Shown here: positions 18,794 through 27,416 of the stretch, piece after piece | Layout of the letters: each line of letters opens with the position of its first letter | Position numbering within the stretch: position 1 is the stretch's first letter | From: Oceanobacillus piezotolerans | Lineage (GTDB): Bacteria > Bacillota > Bacilli > Bacillales > Amphibacillaceae | Length of the DNA stretch: 64,000 bases | Direction: 5' to 3' | Assembly (NCBI RefSeq): GCF_003665065.1 | Contig: NZ_RCHR01000003.1 | Span: 656,487 to 720,486, forward strand | Translations under genes and position numbers: made by a program | The notes under the pieces: model-generated | Told to the model about the DNA's origin: nothing | Seen by the model: only the letters and a program-made list of their open reading frames with translations | Database searches by the model: none

Positions 18794-19201
18794 TTGGTAA
18801 AGTTATGGAGAGTAGGTACAACATATATTCCAGTAGCGAATGTGGAACGTTCTTCTGAGTGGTATCAATCCAAACTGGAAGCAAAATTAAGTTTTAAGGA
18901 TGAAGATAAAGCGATTATGAACCTAGCAAACCAAAGTTTCTTTTTAGTGAAAGCAAAAGAGGGAGAAAGTGCAAATTTCTATGATAGAGATGGAGAAAAG
19001 CACTTCTCCTTAACATTTGAAGTCAATGGTTTAGACGCGCTAGAAAGCTTACATAGAGAATTATCAGCAAGAGAAGTAGTAGTAGGCCACATTGAAAACA
19101 GAGGACATGCAGGGAGAAATTTTGTGTTTTCGGATATAGATGGCAACCTATTTGATGTATGGAGTGAACTGAGTCAGGAATTTAAAGAAAAGTATTTATA
19201 G
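18794..19201 (+). CDS. VOC family protein
   Basis: Glyoxalase-fold protein of 135 aa beginning VKLWRVGTTYIPVANVERSSEWYQSKLEAKLSF and ending FVFSDIDGNLFDVWSEL. The two beta-alpha modules are complete; the DGNLFDVW end carries the usual Glu/Asp region but the His ligand of glyoxalase I is not obvious. TTG 18794 is nine bases after AAGGTGG; a GTG at 18782 lies inside that site and is less likely. Similar in plan to the VOC gene at 14.9 kb, indicating expansion of this family. Confidence 0.75.
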   Translation: MVKLWRVGTTYIPVANVERSSEWYQSKLEAKLSFKDEDKAIMNLANQSFFLVKAKEGESANFYDRDGEKHFSLTFEVNGLDALESLHRELSAREVVVGHIENRGHAGRNFVFSDIDGNLFDVWSELSQEFKEKYL

Positions 19202-19214
19202 AGGAGAGTATGAG

Positions 19215-19400
19215 ATGCTTTCAAGAAATGAACGCATAAATTCTCCACATCGGAGAGAGATAGTCGAATTCGTGCCGCTTATCAAAACGGGTCAAGAAAA
19301 ATTTTTAACGCACCTCAAGATATTTTTCAGGATTAAAACTGAAAATAAAGGGGAGAAGAAGAATAAAAGTGGAATATTTTATAGGAATTGTCCCACCTGA
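19215..19400 (+). CDS. Small basic hypothetical protein, doubtful
   Basis: Sixty-one residues, strongly basic, without hydrophobic segments or a recognised domain. The only support is a good ribosome site (GAGGAGAG, six bases before ATG) right after the VOC gene. It overlaps the next gene by 32 bases in another frame. It could be a real short cistron or a remnant. Confidence 0.3.
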   Translation: MLSRNERINSPHRREIVEFVPLIKTGQEKFLTHLKIFFRIKTENKGEKKNKSGIFYRNCPT

Positions 19401-19914
19401 AGAATATTTAGAACGAATTGAGCATTTTCAAAATAAATGGATTAAACGATCAGGTGTAGAGCCTCACATAACTTTAAAGGCGCAAGGCGGACTAACTCCA
19501 GATAAAAAATGGATAGACAAAGTACAAAAAGTGTGTGATACTTTCAAACCATTCCAGGTCTCGTTAGATAAGCCAAAGTATTTTGGTGATCACATTTTAT
19601 ATTTGAGTGTTGTCTCACATCATTTACACAAATTGCATCAAGAAATAGTGCAAGTGATTTCACCGTCAGAAGACTTAATAGAACATTATTTTGAACTCGA
19701 AGCCTTTGTACCTCACTTAACTCTGGGGAAAGAACAATACGGCGGAAACATTTCTACTGGTCTTTCTAAAAAAGAGCTAAAAGAAATGGAAAGATTAGCA
19801 GATAAAGAGTTAACACCATATCCTCATTTTGAAGTGAATTTTATTAGAGTGTATGAATTAAACATCGAAATGCAGAGATATGAAAGATATATAGACATCT
19901 CTTTAAGTAATTGA
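19369..19914 (+). CDS. 2'-5' RNA ligase / 2H phosphoesterase family protein
   Basis: 2H phosphoesterase fold, 181 aa, related to YjcG. Both HxT/S catalytic motifs are present: EPHITLKAQ (H33, T35) and VPHLTLGK (H116, T118), spaced as expected. Family members act on cyclic or 2'-5' phosphodiesters in RNA or nucleotides; bacterial roles are mostly unknown. The start is a GTG after GGGGAGAAG. Its TGA stop overlaps the first bases of an interspersed repeat copy at 19913. Confidence 0.85.
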   Translation: MEYFIGIVPPEEYLERIEHFQNKWIKRSGVEPHITLKAQGGLTPDKKWIDKVQKVCDTFKPFQVSLDKPKYFGDHILYLSVVSHHLHKLHQEIVQVISPSEDLIEHYFELEAFVPHLTLGKEQYGGNISTGLSKKELKEMERLADKELTPYPHFEVNFIRVYELNIEMQRYERYIDISLSN

Positions 19915-20047
19915 GGCTGGGACATATCTAAACTGCTTAACAAAAAAATCGAACGATGTGCTAATTTAGCGAAGTATATTTCCGCAGCGGTTGTCTCTGC
20001 TATTTCCTTCGGTTTTTCTTTTCAGCAAACGCATTTGTCCCAGTGTC
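19913..20047 (+). repeat. Interspersed inverted-end repeat, short copy
   Basis: About 135 bp bounded by GAGGCTGGGACA (19913) and TGTCCCAGTGTC (20036-20047), which pair at 10 of 12 positions. The inside shares blocks with the longer copies (GCTAATTTAGCG, GAAGTATATTTCC, a CTGCTATTTC end) but lacks their G+C-rich centre, so it looks like an internal deletion derivative. No reading frame. Confidence 0.8.
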
Positions 20048-20212
20048 TTTTCTTATCCACTTCTTAAAGGCTAGGTCCTAAGCTGCCTCTTCAATAACAA
20101 ACAGAAAAGATAATGGTCCTTTTTCACTGTAATATAAATAGACACTCATCTCTGTTTCCTTAGGTGAATATGTTTATTCTTATAGACGTCATATTTATAT
20201 GGGGGAATAGGG

Positions 20213-20995
20213 ATGGGCTATTATGTTAAGGTGGAATTGGATGTACATTTATATGTAGAAGATATAAATCCAAATGGTAAAAAGGCAATTGTCTTTTTAC
20301 ATGGCTGGCCATTAAACCATGAGCAATTTGAGTATCAGTTTGATGTTCTCCCTGAAATGGGGTATCGTTGTATCGGCATTGACTGGAGAGGCTTTGGGAA
20401 GTCTGACAAACCAATCGATGGCTACAATTATGATCGATTAGCAGAAGATATTCGAGTAATCGTTCATGCACTTCAATTACATAACTTTATTCTTGTAGGT
20501 CATTCAACAGGTGGGGCGATTGCAATTCGGTATATGTCAAAGTTTAACGGCTACGGAGTGTCCAAACTGGTGCTTGTAGACGCTGCAGCTCCTGTAGGAT
20601 TTACTGCAGAAACGGCGACTAGTTTTCTTGCTCTTGCATTAAATGACCGTCCAAAGATGATGCGAGAAGTAACTGAAACGTTTTTCTTTCAATATATAAC
20701 ACCTCCATTTTCTAATTGGTTTATGCAACTGGGATTACAAGCAGCGGGTTGGTCAACAGCAGCAATAATCAAGACGCTAAGAGATGAGACACTTTATCAG
20801 GATTTGCAGCATATCATTGCTCCAACTTTAATCATTCACGGTGTTCACGATAGAGTAATCCCGTTTGCACAGGCTGAGGAGCTTAACCAACAAATCAGAA
20901 ATTCACAGCTTGTTCCATTTCATTACAGTGGTCATGGTCCGTTCTGGGAAGAACGTGGAAAGTTCAATGAGCTATTGAAGCAATACATTGGTTGA
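20213..20995 (+). CDS. Alpha/beta hydrolase (non-haem haloperoxidase-like)
   Basis: Serine hydrolase of 260 aa. The oxyanion loop is FLHGWPLNHEQ, the nucleophile elbow GHSTGG places Ser at residue 98, the acid is in IHGVHDRVIP and the base His in HYSGHGPFWEE. These match arylesterase/cofactor-free haloperoxidase-like esterases. A GGGGGAATAGGG site precedes the ATG. Flanked by repeat copies on both sides. The ester substrate is unknown. Confidence 0.87.
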   Translation: MGYYVKVELDVHLYVEDINPNGKKAIVFLHGWPLNHEQFEYQFDVLPEMGYRCIGIDWRGFGKSDKPIDGYNYDRLAEDIRVIVHALQLHNFILVGHSTGGAIAIRYMSKFNGYGVSKLVLVDAAAPVGFTAETATSFLALALNDRPKMMREVTETFFFQYITPPFSNWFMQLGLQAAGWSTAAIIKTLRDETLYQDLQHIIAPTLIIHGVHDRVIPFAQAEELNQQIRNSQLVPFHYSGHGPFWEERGKFNELLKQYIG

Positions 20996-21025
20996 TGGCA
21001 CTGCTACACCTTGGGGAAGAAGGAA

Positions 21026-21156
21026 GAGGTTGGGACAAAAGTGTTTAATCAAAAGATAAATCAGCACGTTGCCTAATGGAGAAATAGCTCAAGTAAATAT
21101 TGTTATTGTTATTGTTATGCACGAATTTTCTGGATAATAAGAAGCTTTTGTTCCGT
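21026..21156 (+). repeat. Worn copy of the interspersed repeat
   Basis: Begins GAGGTTGGGACA (21026-21037) followed by a TTTAATC-AAAAGA block that aligns with the start of the copy at 40076. The rest has drifted and the right edge is uncertain (a TTGTTCC near 21150 may be the remnant end). It contains a short GTTATT tandem. Confidence 0.55.
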
Positions 21157-21247
21157 TAAAGGGCAGGTTAATTCCATAATCGAAAGGAAAAAGGTATATA
21201 GAAAGGGAACTATTTGAAATGCCGGATTAAATAAAGGGGAGAAGGAT

Positions 21248-21619
21248 ATGAGTAAATCATTTATTGAACAAGTACATTATATTAGAATTCCTGTAAAAGA
21301 TTTAGAACTGTCTACACAATGGTATAGAGATGTATTAGGGCTCGAGTTACTAAACAATACTGAGGAACTTGCGATTTTAAAAGTAAATGAAGGACCTTTC
21401 TTACTTATCTTAGTTCCAACCGAAGATGAAACATTTGCACATTTTACAATTGATGATAGACAAGAATTTAGCATTGGCTTTACAAGTCCAGAATTATCTA
21501 AATTCCATCAACACTTAATGGATAATCAAGTTAAGGTCGAGGATATAAAAGAAGATAATGGTCATACCTTTTTCCACTTTTATGACCCAAATGGTAATAA
21601 ACTTCAAGTACACTGGTAA
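21248..21619 (+). CDS. VOC family protein
   Basis: Glyoxalase-fold protein of 123 aa: VHYIRIPVKDLELSTQWYRDVLGLELL opens the first module with a possible metal His (V-H), and HTFFHFYDPNGNKLQVHW closes the second. Start follows AAAGGGGAGAAGG. It lies between a worn repeat copy and an inverted full copy, so it stands alone. Activity unknown; fosfomycin- or catechol-type VOC enzymes are the nearest general kinds. Confidence 0.8.
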   Translation: MSKSFIEQVHYIRIPVKDLELSTQWYRDVLGLELLNNTEELAILKVNEGPFLLILVPTEDETFAHFTIDDRQEFSIGFTSPELSKFHQHLMDNQVKVEDIKEDNGHTFFHFYDPNGNKLQVHW

Positions 21620-21677
21620 GATTATCCTGAAATAAATTACTTTATTTTATTAACAGGTGCTTTAACGGAATAAGAAC

Positions 21678-21910
21678 GAGGATGGGGCAATAGTTTTTCT
21701 CAAAAGCAAAACCCGAACTTTAACTAGCGGAGAAACACCGCTCCGGAAATACACTACGCTTTCCGCGGGCGCTGCTGAGCCTCCTCGTGCTTACGCACTG
21801 CGGGGTCTCACCTAGGCTTTTCATCCCGCAGGAGTCTCCGTGTATTTCCTCCGCTAATTTAGTACATTATTCGTCTTTTGATTCAAACTGTTTAGTTATG
21901 TCCCAGCCTC
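21678..21910 (-). repeat. Interspersed inverted-end repeat, inverted copy
   Basis: 233 bp in the opposite orientation to the other copies. Ends are GAGGATGGGGCA (21678) and TGTCCCAGCCTC (21899-21910), nine of twelve complementary. The centre (21760-21840) carries the G+C-rich block found in the copy at 33833, read in reverse. Long internal complementarity around GGAAATACA would let it fold into a large hairpin. No reading frame. Confidence 0.85.
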
Positions 21911-21964
21911 ATATTTTTTGCCTGAAAAACAACAATACTATTTAACAAAGCCTTTGAATTGTAC

Positions 21965-21982
21965 ATTTAGTTATGTTCCAAC
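21965..21982 (-). repeat. Fragment of the same repeat
   Basis: AGTTATGTTCCAACCT is a decayed end of the repeat (reverse complement of the AGGCTGGGACATAACT type end), 55 bases past the previous copy. Only the tip is recognisable. Confidence 0.5.
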
Positions 21983-21995
21983 CTGTAAATCTGCC

Positions 21996-22388
21996 TTACT
22001 CTTTCCACTTCGCCTTTTTGACAAACAATCCCTTGTAATAATGGAAATAGCCATAGATTAAATAGCTGTATGCAGTGGTCATTAGAACAGCAAGAAGAAG
22101 TAATGAATGATCAACAAACACATGAAGCAGCAAGATATTAACAATGATCGGTGCAAGAACAGCAAGAGTTAATGGGATAAAAAGATTCCATAGCAGTAAC
22201 ACTCCACCAATTACTTCTAAACTTTTCTCTGCCAGTAATAAATAATCAAATATAAATAAGGCCATTGCTTCTGGACTTGTTGCTATAAAGGGATCTAAAC
22301 CAAAGTAAACGAAATACCCATTAATCCCTGCAACAAAAAATACAATTCCAAGGAATATCCTGCTGGCGTGCATCCATCCTTTCTTCAT
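21996..22388 (-). CDS. DoxX-like small membrane protein
   Basis: 130 residues with four hydrophobic helices: IFLGIVFFVAGINGYFVYF, LEVIGGVLLLWNLFIPL, LAPIIVNILLLHVFV and LLLLAVLMTTAYSYLIYGYF. The first helix with its SRIFLGIVFFVAG start resembles DoxX/DUF6041-type proteins. The ATG at 22388 is chosen because AAGGAGGTGG lies just before it; the ATG upstream is inside that site. Function unknown. Confidence 0.65.
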   Translation of the reverse strand: MKKGWMHASRIFLGIVFFVAGINGYFVYFGLDPFIATSPEAMALFIFDYLLLAEKSLEVIGGVLLLWNLFIPLTLAVLAPIIVNILLLHVFVDHSLLLLAVLMTTAYSYLIYGYFHYYKGLFVKKAKWKE

Positions 22389-22716
22389 TTTCTTCCACCT
22401 CCTTTTCATTTGGTGATAAAGAAAAACAGTGAAAAGGGACCTAACAGCACATCTTTACTTGCATTTTACCATATAATCCATTTATTCTACAGTAAAATTT
22501 AGACTAGTCTGAAAACAGGGTGCACTGTAAATTAAATGGATAACGTCACTTGACAGAAAATAAAATGCTATGTATCATATAAAAAAAGAGTTATAGATTG
22601 CTTTAGCATCTAGTTAAATCTTTGCATTTGACTATATGAAAAAGTAAATGTATATCGAACGGATTAAGATAATAGGTAGGTAGACGAGTAAAACCCATTC
22701 TTGGTGCGTTAATCGT

Positions 22717-22780
22717 AAACCGACAATTTTCCATGACTTGGACATAGAGTATGTCTAAGCTGTTAAATTGTCGGTTTTTT
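22717..22780 (+). promoter_or_regulatory. Leader hairpin/attenuator before the mps/dab operon
   Basis: Outer stem AAACCGACAATTT (22717-22729) pairs perfectly with AAATTGTCGGTTT (22765-22777); inside lies a second stem CTTGGACATA/TATGTCTAAG with a 3-base loop. A T run ends at 22780, and the ribosome site of mpsA/dabB begins only 8 bases later. This is terminator form, placed where it would stop the operon's transcript or shield its translation start. The signal that overcomes it is unknown. Upstream (22410-22716) I see nothing else definite. Confidence 0.7.
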
Positions 22781-22799
22781 GTTGTTTGGAGGAATTTTT

Positions 22800-24317
22800 A
22801 TGGCAGATCTTTTTAGTATAGGACTTTTACCAACTTTATATTTTATCGTAATAGGAATCAGTGTAATTAGTGCATTTCTATTAATATTACCGAAAACGCC
22901 TTTGCAGTATATTCCAATTCATGTCGCTATTATGTTGTTTCCGCCAATATTAGCTTTCCTGGAATTGTTGTTTAACCATGGTCCAATCATAAACGGGATG
23001 TTTCGTATGGATTCTTTATCGTGGTTACTGTCTTGCTTTGTACTCACGGTAGGTGTCATCGTCCAGAAATTCTCCATTCACTATATGTTAGGCGATAACG
23101 CTTATCGAAAGTATTTCGCATTGCTATCCTTAACAACCATAGCAAATTCTTTTATATGGTTTAGTGAGAATATTCGATTAATTGCCTTGTTCTGGGGGTT
23201 AACAATAGTTGGACTTATCGGCTTAATTCGGTTGCGAAAAGAATGGCAGATTGCTAGAAATGTCGCTGCTCTAACAGGTGGAATGTTTTTGATAAGCTGG
23301 CTGCTGCTAGTCGGCGCATTTATAGGTTTAGCAGAAATAACAGGACACTGGCAGTTAACTTCAATCCTGGAGGAAGATTTGACAGGTGGGGAGGAAACAG
23401 TGATAACGCTATGCATCGTTATTGCGATGTTAATTCCTGCAGCTCAAGTTCCTTTTCAACGTTGGCTGTTAAATTCAGTAGTAACACCAACTCCAGTGTC
23501 TGCTGTCATGCATGCAGGAATTGTCAATGTGGGAGCAATGATGCTAACCCGATTTGGACCTCTGTTTGACGGCTGGGTCGTCCAGCTTCTGTTAGTAATG
23601 GTTGCAAGTGTCTCCGTTTTAATTGGTACAGGAATCATGCTTGTCCAAGTTGATTATAAGCGCCAGCTAGTCGGTTCCACCATGGCGCAAATGGGATTTA
23701 TGCTTGTTCAATGTGCTCTGGGAGCTTATGTTGCTGCCATCACGCATGCCATTCTTCACGGATTATTTAAAGCAACATTATTCTTAGAATCTGGGTTTGC
23801 GATTAAACAAGCGAGTACAAATCATAAACAGGAGGTACCTTCCTCACTTTGTAAACTAATGGCACTGACACTCGGAATGCTCGTTGGATTTGGTTTTTGG
23901 TTCACATCACCAGGAGCTGGTTATTCCATAGTGAGTTCGCTAATTGTCGGCTGGTCATTTACACTTGCTTTTGCTCAGTTATTCTCCATTCGAAACGGAA
24001 AAATGGGATTCGTTCTAAGCACCATCATTATGATTGCATCAGCAAGCCTGTTTATCATTACTCATTATGGATTCCAATGGCTGTTGGAAGAGACGTATCA
24101 TGCTGATGCTCCATCATCCTTTTCTGTATTTATTATTTTGTTCGTCTTAATTATAGGGAGTCTTGTTGGTTGGTATATCGCCAATCATACATCATCTAAA
24201 GTATATCGGATGATGTATCTCTGGCTAGTGAAAATAGGAGAGCCAAAAACCGCTTCTATTGAAAAACATCCAAAATATTTATCTCAATTACTGTCTAAAG
24301 GAGGGGATTATCGATGA
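22800..24317 (+). CDS. mpsA: NuoL-like antiporter subunit MpsA/DabB
   Basis: Membrane subunit related to the proton-pumping subunits of complex I and Mrp antiporters. In DAB/MpsAB systems it pairs with the DUF2309 protein to energise uptake of dissolved inorganic carbon with H+ or Na+. About 13-14 hydrophobic helices span the 505 residues; PFQRWLLNSVVTPTPVSAVMHAGIVNVGAMMLTRFGP is the conserved antiporter core with its Lys/His helix. ATG 22800 follows GGAGGA; the upstream TTG lies in the leader hairpin. It overlaps the next gene by 4 bases (ATGA). It lacks other complex I genes nearby, fitting the Mps/Dab role. Confidence 0.9.
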   Translation: MADLFSIGLLPTLYFIVIGISVISAFLLILPKTPLQYIPIHVAIMLFPPILAFLELLFNHGPIINGMFRMDSLSWLLSCFVLTVGVIVQKFSIHYMLGDNAYRKYFALLSLTTIANSFIWFSENIRLIALFWGLTIVGLIGLIRLRKEWQIARNVAALTGGMFLISWLLLVGAFIGLAEITGHWQLTSILEEDLTGGEETVITLCIVIAMLIPAAQVPFQRWLLNSVVTPTPVSAVMHAGIVNVGAMMLTRFGPLFDGWVVQLLLVMVASVSVLIGTGIMLVQVDYKRQLVGSTMAQMGFMLVQCALGAYVAAITHAILHGLFKATLFLESGFAIKQASTNHKQEVPSSLCKLMALTLGMLVGFGFWFTSPGAGYSIVSSLIVGWSFTLAFAQLFSIRNGKMGFVLSTIIMIASASLFIITHYGFQWLLEETYHADAPSSFSVFIILFVLIIGSLVGWYIANHTSSKVYRMMYLWLVKIGEPKTASIEKHPKYLSQLLSKGGDYR

Positions 24318-26908
24318 GCAGTGCTCTAATACATCAATATTGGACAAGGGAAGTTCCTTTTGAAATAAATGAAACGATCCAAGAGGCTAGTAAAGTTATC
24401 GTGCCTTATGGACCAATCACTGCATTTGCTGCTCGCCATCCTTGGGAGAAATTAGAAGAAGAAACATTTGCGAATGTAGCACGCCGTTTTAAGGAAGTAG
24501 TGGATGTGGATATACTTCCCAGCGAGACGGTTATTCAGGATGCATTAGCACGTGGTGATATTGATACTGGACATGTAGAAAAGCTGCTTAATCTATGGAT
24601 CAGGCAGCAGAAGATTGATTTGCCTTTCGAACTTCAACAGGCTTATTGCTTTCATCAGTTGGATAGAAGCACTTCAAGCGAAAAGGCATTACCTATACAG
24701 AAGGAACTCACACAAACGCTTAAACCCTATCTTTCTTCTATGAAAGAGACAGTTGTAAATACGGCAAGCAAACAGCTGGAACGGCTAGGAAAAGGAAAGA
24801 TAGCGAAAAACCTGGACAAGCAAATGATCAAATGGTCTAAGCTCTATTTGGATGATTCACAAGCTGTATGGAGACTTCCAGGAAAGGAAGAAGGTTTTTA
24901 TAAGGCGTGGAAGCAGCTTATCGTGCATGATCCGGATATTCCAGCGTACGTCCAAATGCAACTAAAGGATTTGCCCGAGGAAGCTGAATTGGCATTATAC
25001 GAAGCAATAAGAATTCTGGAAATCCCGCAAAACCTGGTACAAGGTTACTTGGAAGCTCATTTATTGGCATTACCTGGCTGGTCTGGGATGATGCTATGGC
25101 GTTCGGAGCAGTCTGCTAAAGATGCTTCTTTATTGAAGGAGTATCTAGCTGTACGGATTACTCTCGAGGTGGCCTTTATGATGCCATATCTTCCAATTGA
25201 TTTAATAAAGGACAATGACACCGCGGAATTGGAGAATATTGTTCGTTCGTGGGAGAATTGGCTGAATTCTCATGATTGGTTAGCTCTATCAGAAAAAGAA
25301 CAACAGGAACGGATAAAGCTTGCATATGCGTTTGATTCAGTAACGAAACAGAGTATTTGGTTAGAAGCATGGGAGAGGACATATGCAGATAAACTGAAGA
25401 CTCATTTACAAAAAGGCTTCAGAACGAAGAAAGAAGAAGCAATGCCAGAAGCACAGTTTGCATTTTGTATTGATGTACGTTCTGAACCATTCCGGAGAGC
25501 ACTTGAAAAAGCTGGCCCATTTGAAACGTTTGGTACTGCAGGCTTTTTTGGTCTTCCAATCGAAACTTGTAAGCTTGGTGAAGCAAAAACGCATCCTTCC
25601 TTACCAGTGATGAACAAGCCATCGTATCGTATAAAAGAAACGGCTGCAGAAGAAGCGCAAAAAGATTATCAGAGTCGTTTAGCAGCGGCCCTTTCGCCGT
25701 ATCATACTTTCAAATCGATGAAGCTAAACTTAATGTCAAGTGTTATGCTGCCAGATATAAGTGGACCGTGGTTGGCTTTTAAGACGATGGCACGGAGCTT
25801 TCTGCCTAGTAAAACTGGCGTTGGGATACGAAAGGTAGCGAGCCGTTTGACAAACAAACCAGTGACAAAGCTTTCACTTGATCGCGTTTCTTATGCAGAC
25901 GGAGAGCTTCCAACTGGTTTTACCGAAGAAGAGAAGGTATTCTATGCACGCCAGGCGTTACAAACAATGGGGCTAACAGAGAATTTTTCCAGTTTAGTAG
26001 TTATTTGCGGACATGCTAGTCATAGTACCAATAATCCGTATGCCTCTTCACTTGATTGTGGTGCTTGTGGAGGTGCATCGAGTGGATTTAATGCACGAGT
26101 TCTTGCAAACCTATGTAATCTTCCTGAAGTAAGAGCAGTCTTGCGTGAAGAAGGAATCGTTATCCCAGAAGAAACCGTATTTATTGCTGCCGAGCATATC
26201 ACAACAACAGATGAGCTAAAGTTTATGGATATACCGGAACTCTCTGGAAAAGCTAAGATTGTGTTTGAAAATATTCAAACTATATTACCAGATGTCAGAG
26301 AAGAAGTGAATATGAGAAGAACAATGGAATTACCAAGCATCACTTCCTCGAATCCAATAAAGGAAACCATGAGACGTGCAGAAGATTGGAGTGAAACACG
26401 GCCTGAATGGGGGTTAGCTAAAAACGCGGCCTTTATTATTGGAAGCAGATCGATTAGTAAACATTCCAACTTACATGGCAGGGTATTCTTGCATAATTAT
26501 GATTGGCAAAAGGATACAGACGGGGCGATTCTTCATAGCATTATTTCCGGTCCTGCAACAGTAACACAGTGGATTAATCTTCAGTACTATGCATCGACTG
26601 TTGCTCCGCATTATTATGGAAGTGGAAACAAAACAACGCAATCCGTTACTTCTGGCATTGGTGTGATGCAAGGCAATGGAAGTGATTTATTAACCGGTCT
26701 TCCATGGCAATCTGTGATGGAGTCAGATCGTGCTTTATACCATCAGCCACTGCGCCTGCTCATTGTAATCCAAGCACCATCCAGTTACGTAAAACGTTTG
26801 TTATCCAATCATCCTGCATTTAGGAAAAAAGTAGATAATAACTGGATTCACCTTGTGAGTATGGATGCAGACGGAAATTGGATAGAATGGTCCTCGTCTC
26901 AAGCTTAA
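24314..26908 (+). CDS. mpsB: DUF2309 protein MpsB/DabA, carbonic-anhydrase-like subunit
   Basis: Peripheral zinc subunit of the DAB/MpsAB inorganic carbon system, proposed to hydrate CO2 vectorially to bicarbonate. 864 aa. The zinc ligands known from Halothiobacillus DabA can be matched: C385 and D387 in FCIDVRSEPFR, H567 in ICGHASH, and C582 in SLDCGACGG; the H-to-C spacing of 15 is the same as in that protein. Translation is coupled to mpsA by a 4-base overlap. No membrane segment is evident. Confidence 0.93.
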   Translation: MSSALIHQYWTREVPFEINETIQEASKVIVPYGPITAFAARHPWEKLEEETFANVARRFKEVVDVDILPSETVIQDALARGDIDTGHVEKLLNLWIRQQKIDLPFELQQAYCFHQLDRSTSSEKALPIQKELTQTLKPYLSSMKETVVNTASKQLERLGKGKIAKNLDKQMIKWSKLYLDDSQAVWRLPGKEEGFYKAWKQLIVHDPDIPAYVQMQLKDLPEEAELALYEAIRILEIPQNLVQGYLEAHLLALPGWSGMMLWRSEQSAKDASLLKEYLAVRITLEVAFMMPYLPIDLIKDNDTAELENIVRSWENWLNSHDWLALSEKEQQERIKLAYAFDSVTKQSIWLEAWERTYADKLKTHLQKGFRTKKEEAMPEAQFAFCIDVRSEPFRRALEKAGPFETFGTAGFFGLPIETCKLGEAKTHPSLPVMNKPSYRIKETAAEEAQKDYQSRLAAALSPYHTFKSMKLNLMSSVMLPDISGPWLAFKTMARSFLPSKTGVGIRKVASRLTNKPVTKLSLDRVSYADGELPTGFTEEEKVFYARQALQTMGLTENFSSLVVICGHASHSTNNPYASSLDCGACGGASSGFNARVLANLCNLPEVRAVLREEGIVIPEETVFIAAEHITTTDELKFMDIPELSGKAKIVFENIQTILPDVREEVNMRRTMELPSITSSNPIKETMRRAEDWSETRPEWGLAKNAAFIIGSRSISKHSNLHGRVFLHNYDWQKDTDGAILHSIISGPATVTQWINLQYYASTVAPHYYGSGNKTTQSVTSGIGVMQGNGSDLLTGLPWQSVMESDRALYHQPLRLLIVIQAPSSYVKRLLSNHPAFRKKVDNNWIHLVSMDADGNWIEWSSSQA

Positions 26909-26996
26909 CTTCTTGCTTAAAATCATGTCATTTTACAGAGGATAGAAAAAAAGAGTAAAATATCAGTTGTAGTTAGAAATTGAAGGAGAGTACGAG

Positions 26997-27362
26997 ATGG
27001 ACAAATCAAAAGGCGCGTTAGAAGCGGAGGTTAGTCGGGCATTAACACAATGGGAGAAAAATTATCTCGGACGTGGTTCGCTTTCCGTTAAGTCAGATAT
27101 TTTACGGGATATGATTATTGTCTCCTTGCGTGGAATCCTAACCCCCGCAGAATATGCCCTATGTAAAGACACAGAAGGAATGATTCCGGTGAAAGAATAT
27201 CGAAACGGTTTAGTGGAGTCAGGTGTCGATGAATTAAAGGAAATTATATTAAGCTTAACGAATTTTGAAGTGTGCAGCTTTTATACGGATATCAGTACTA
27301 AGACAGGAGAAAGAATCATCGTTTTTAAGCTCACTGGTAATCTTGAAGAAACATTTGCATAA
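26997..27362 (+). CDS. mpsC: DUF2294 protein, MpsC family
   Basis: 121 residues of the DUF2294 family (ALTQWEKNYLGRGSLSVKSDILRDMIIVSLRGILTPAEYAL...), which is the third gene of the staphylococcal mpsABC operon described as a membrane-potential generating system. It is soluble, with no transmembrane segment. It lies 88 bases after mpsB behind its own GAAGGAG site, and the gene order mpsA-mpsB-mpsC is preserved. Its biochemical role is not known; structural or regulatory support of MpsAB is an inference. Confidence 0.85.
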   Translation: MDKSKGALEAEVSRALTQWEKNYLGRGSLSVKSDILRDMIIVSLRGILTPAEYALCKDTEGMIPVKEYRNGLVESGVDELKEIILSLTNFEVCSFYTDISTKTGERIIVFKLTGNLEETFA

Positions 27363-27383
27363 CTGCTCCAATGATTTATGAAA

Positions 27384-27408
27384 AACAGCCTACCGTAAGT
27401 AGGCTGTT
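27384..27408. terminator. Terminator between mpsC and convergent gene
   Basis: Perfect 10-bp stem AACAGCCTAC/GTAGGCTGTT with loop CGTAA and A/T tracts on both sides; it may serve mpsC and the convergent low-complexity gene. Confidence 0.85.
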
Positions 27409-27416
27409 TATGATGA

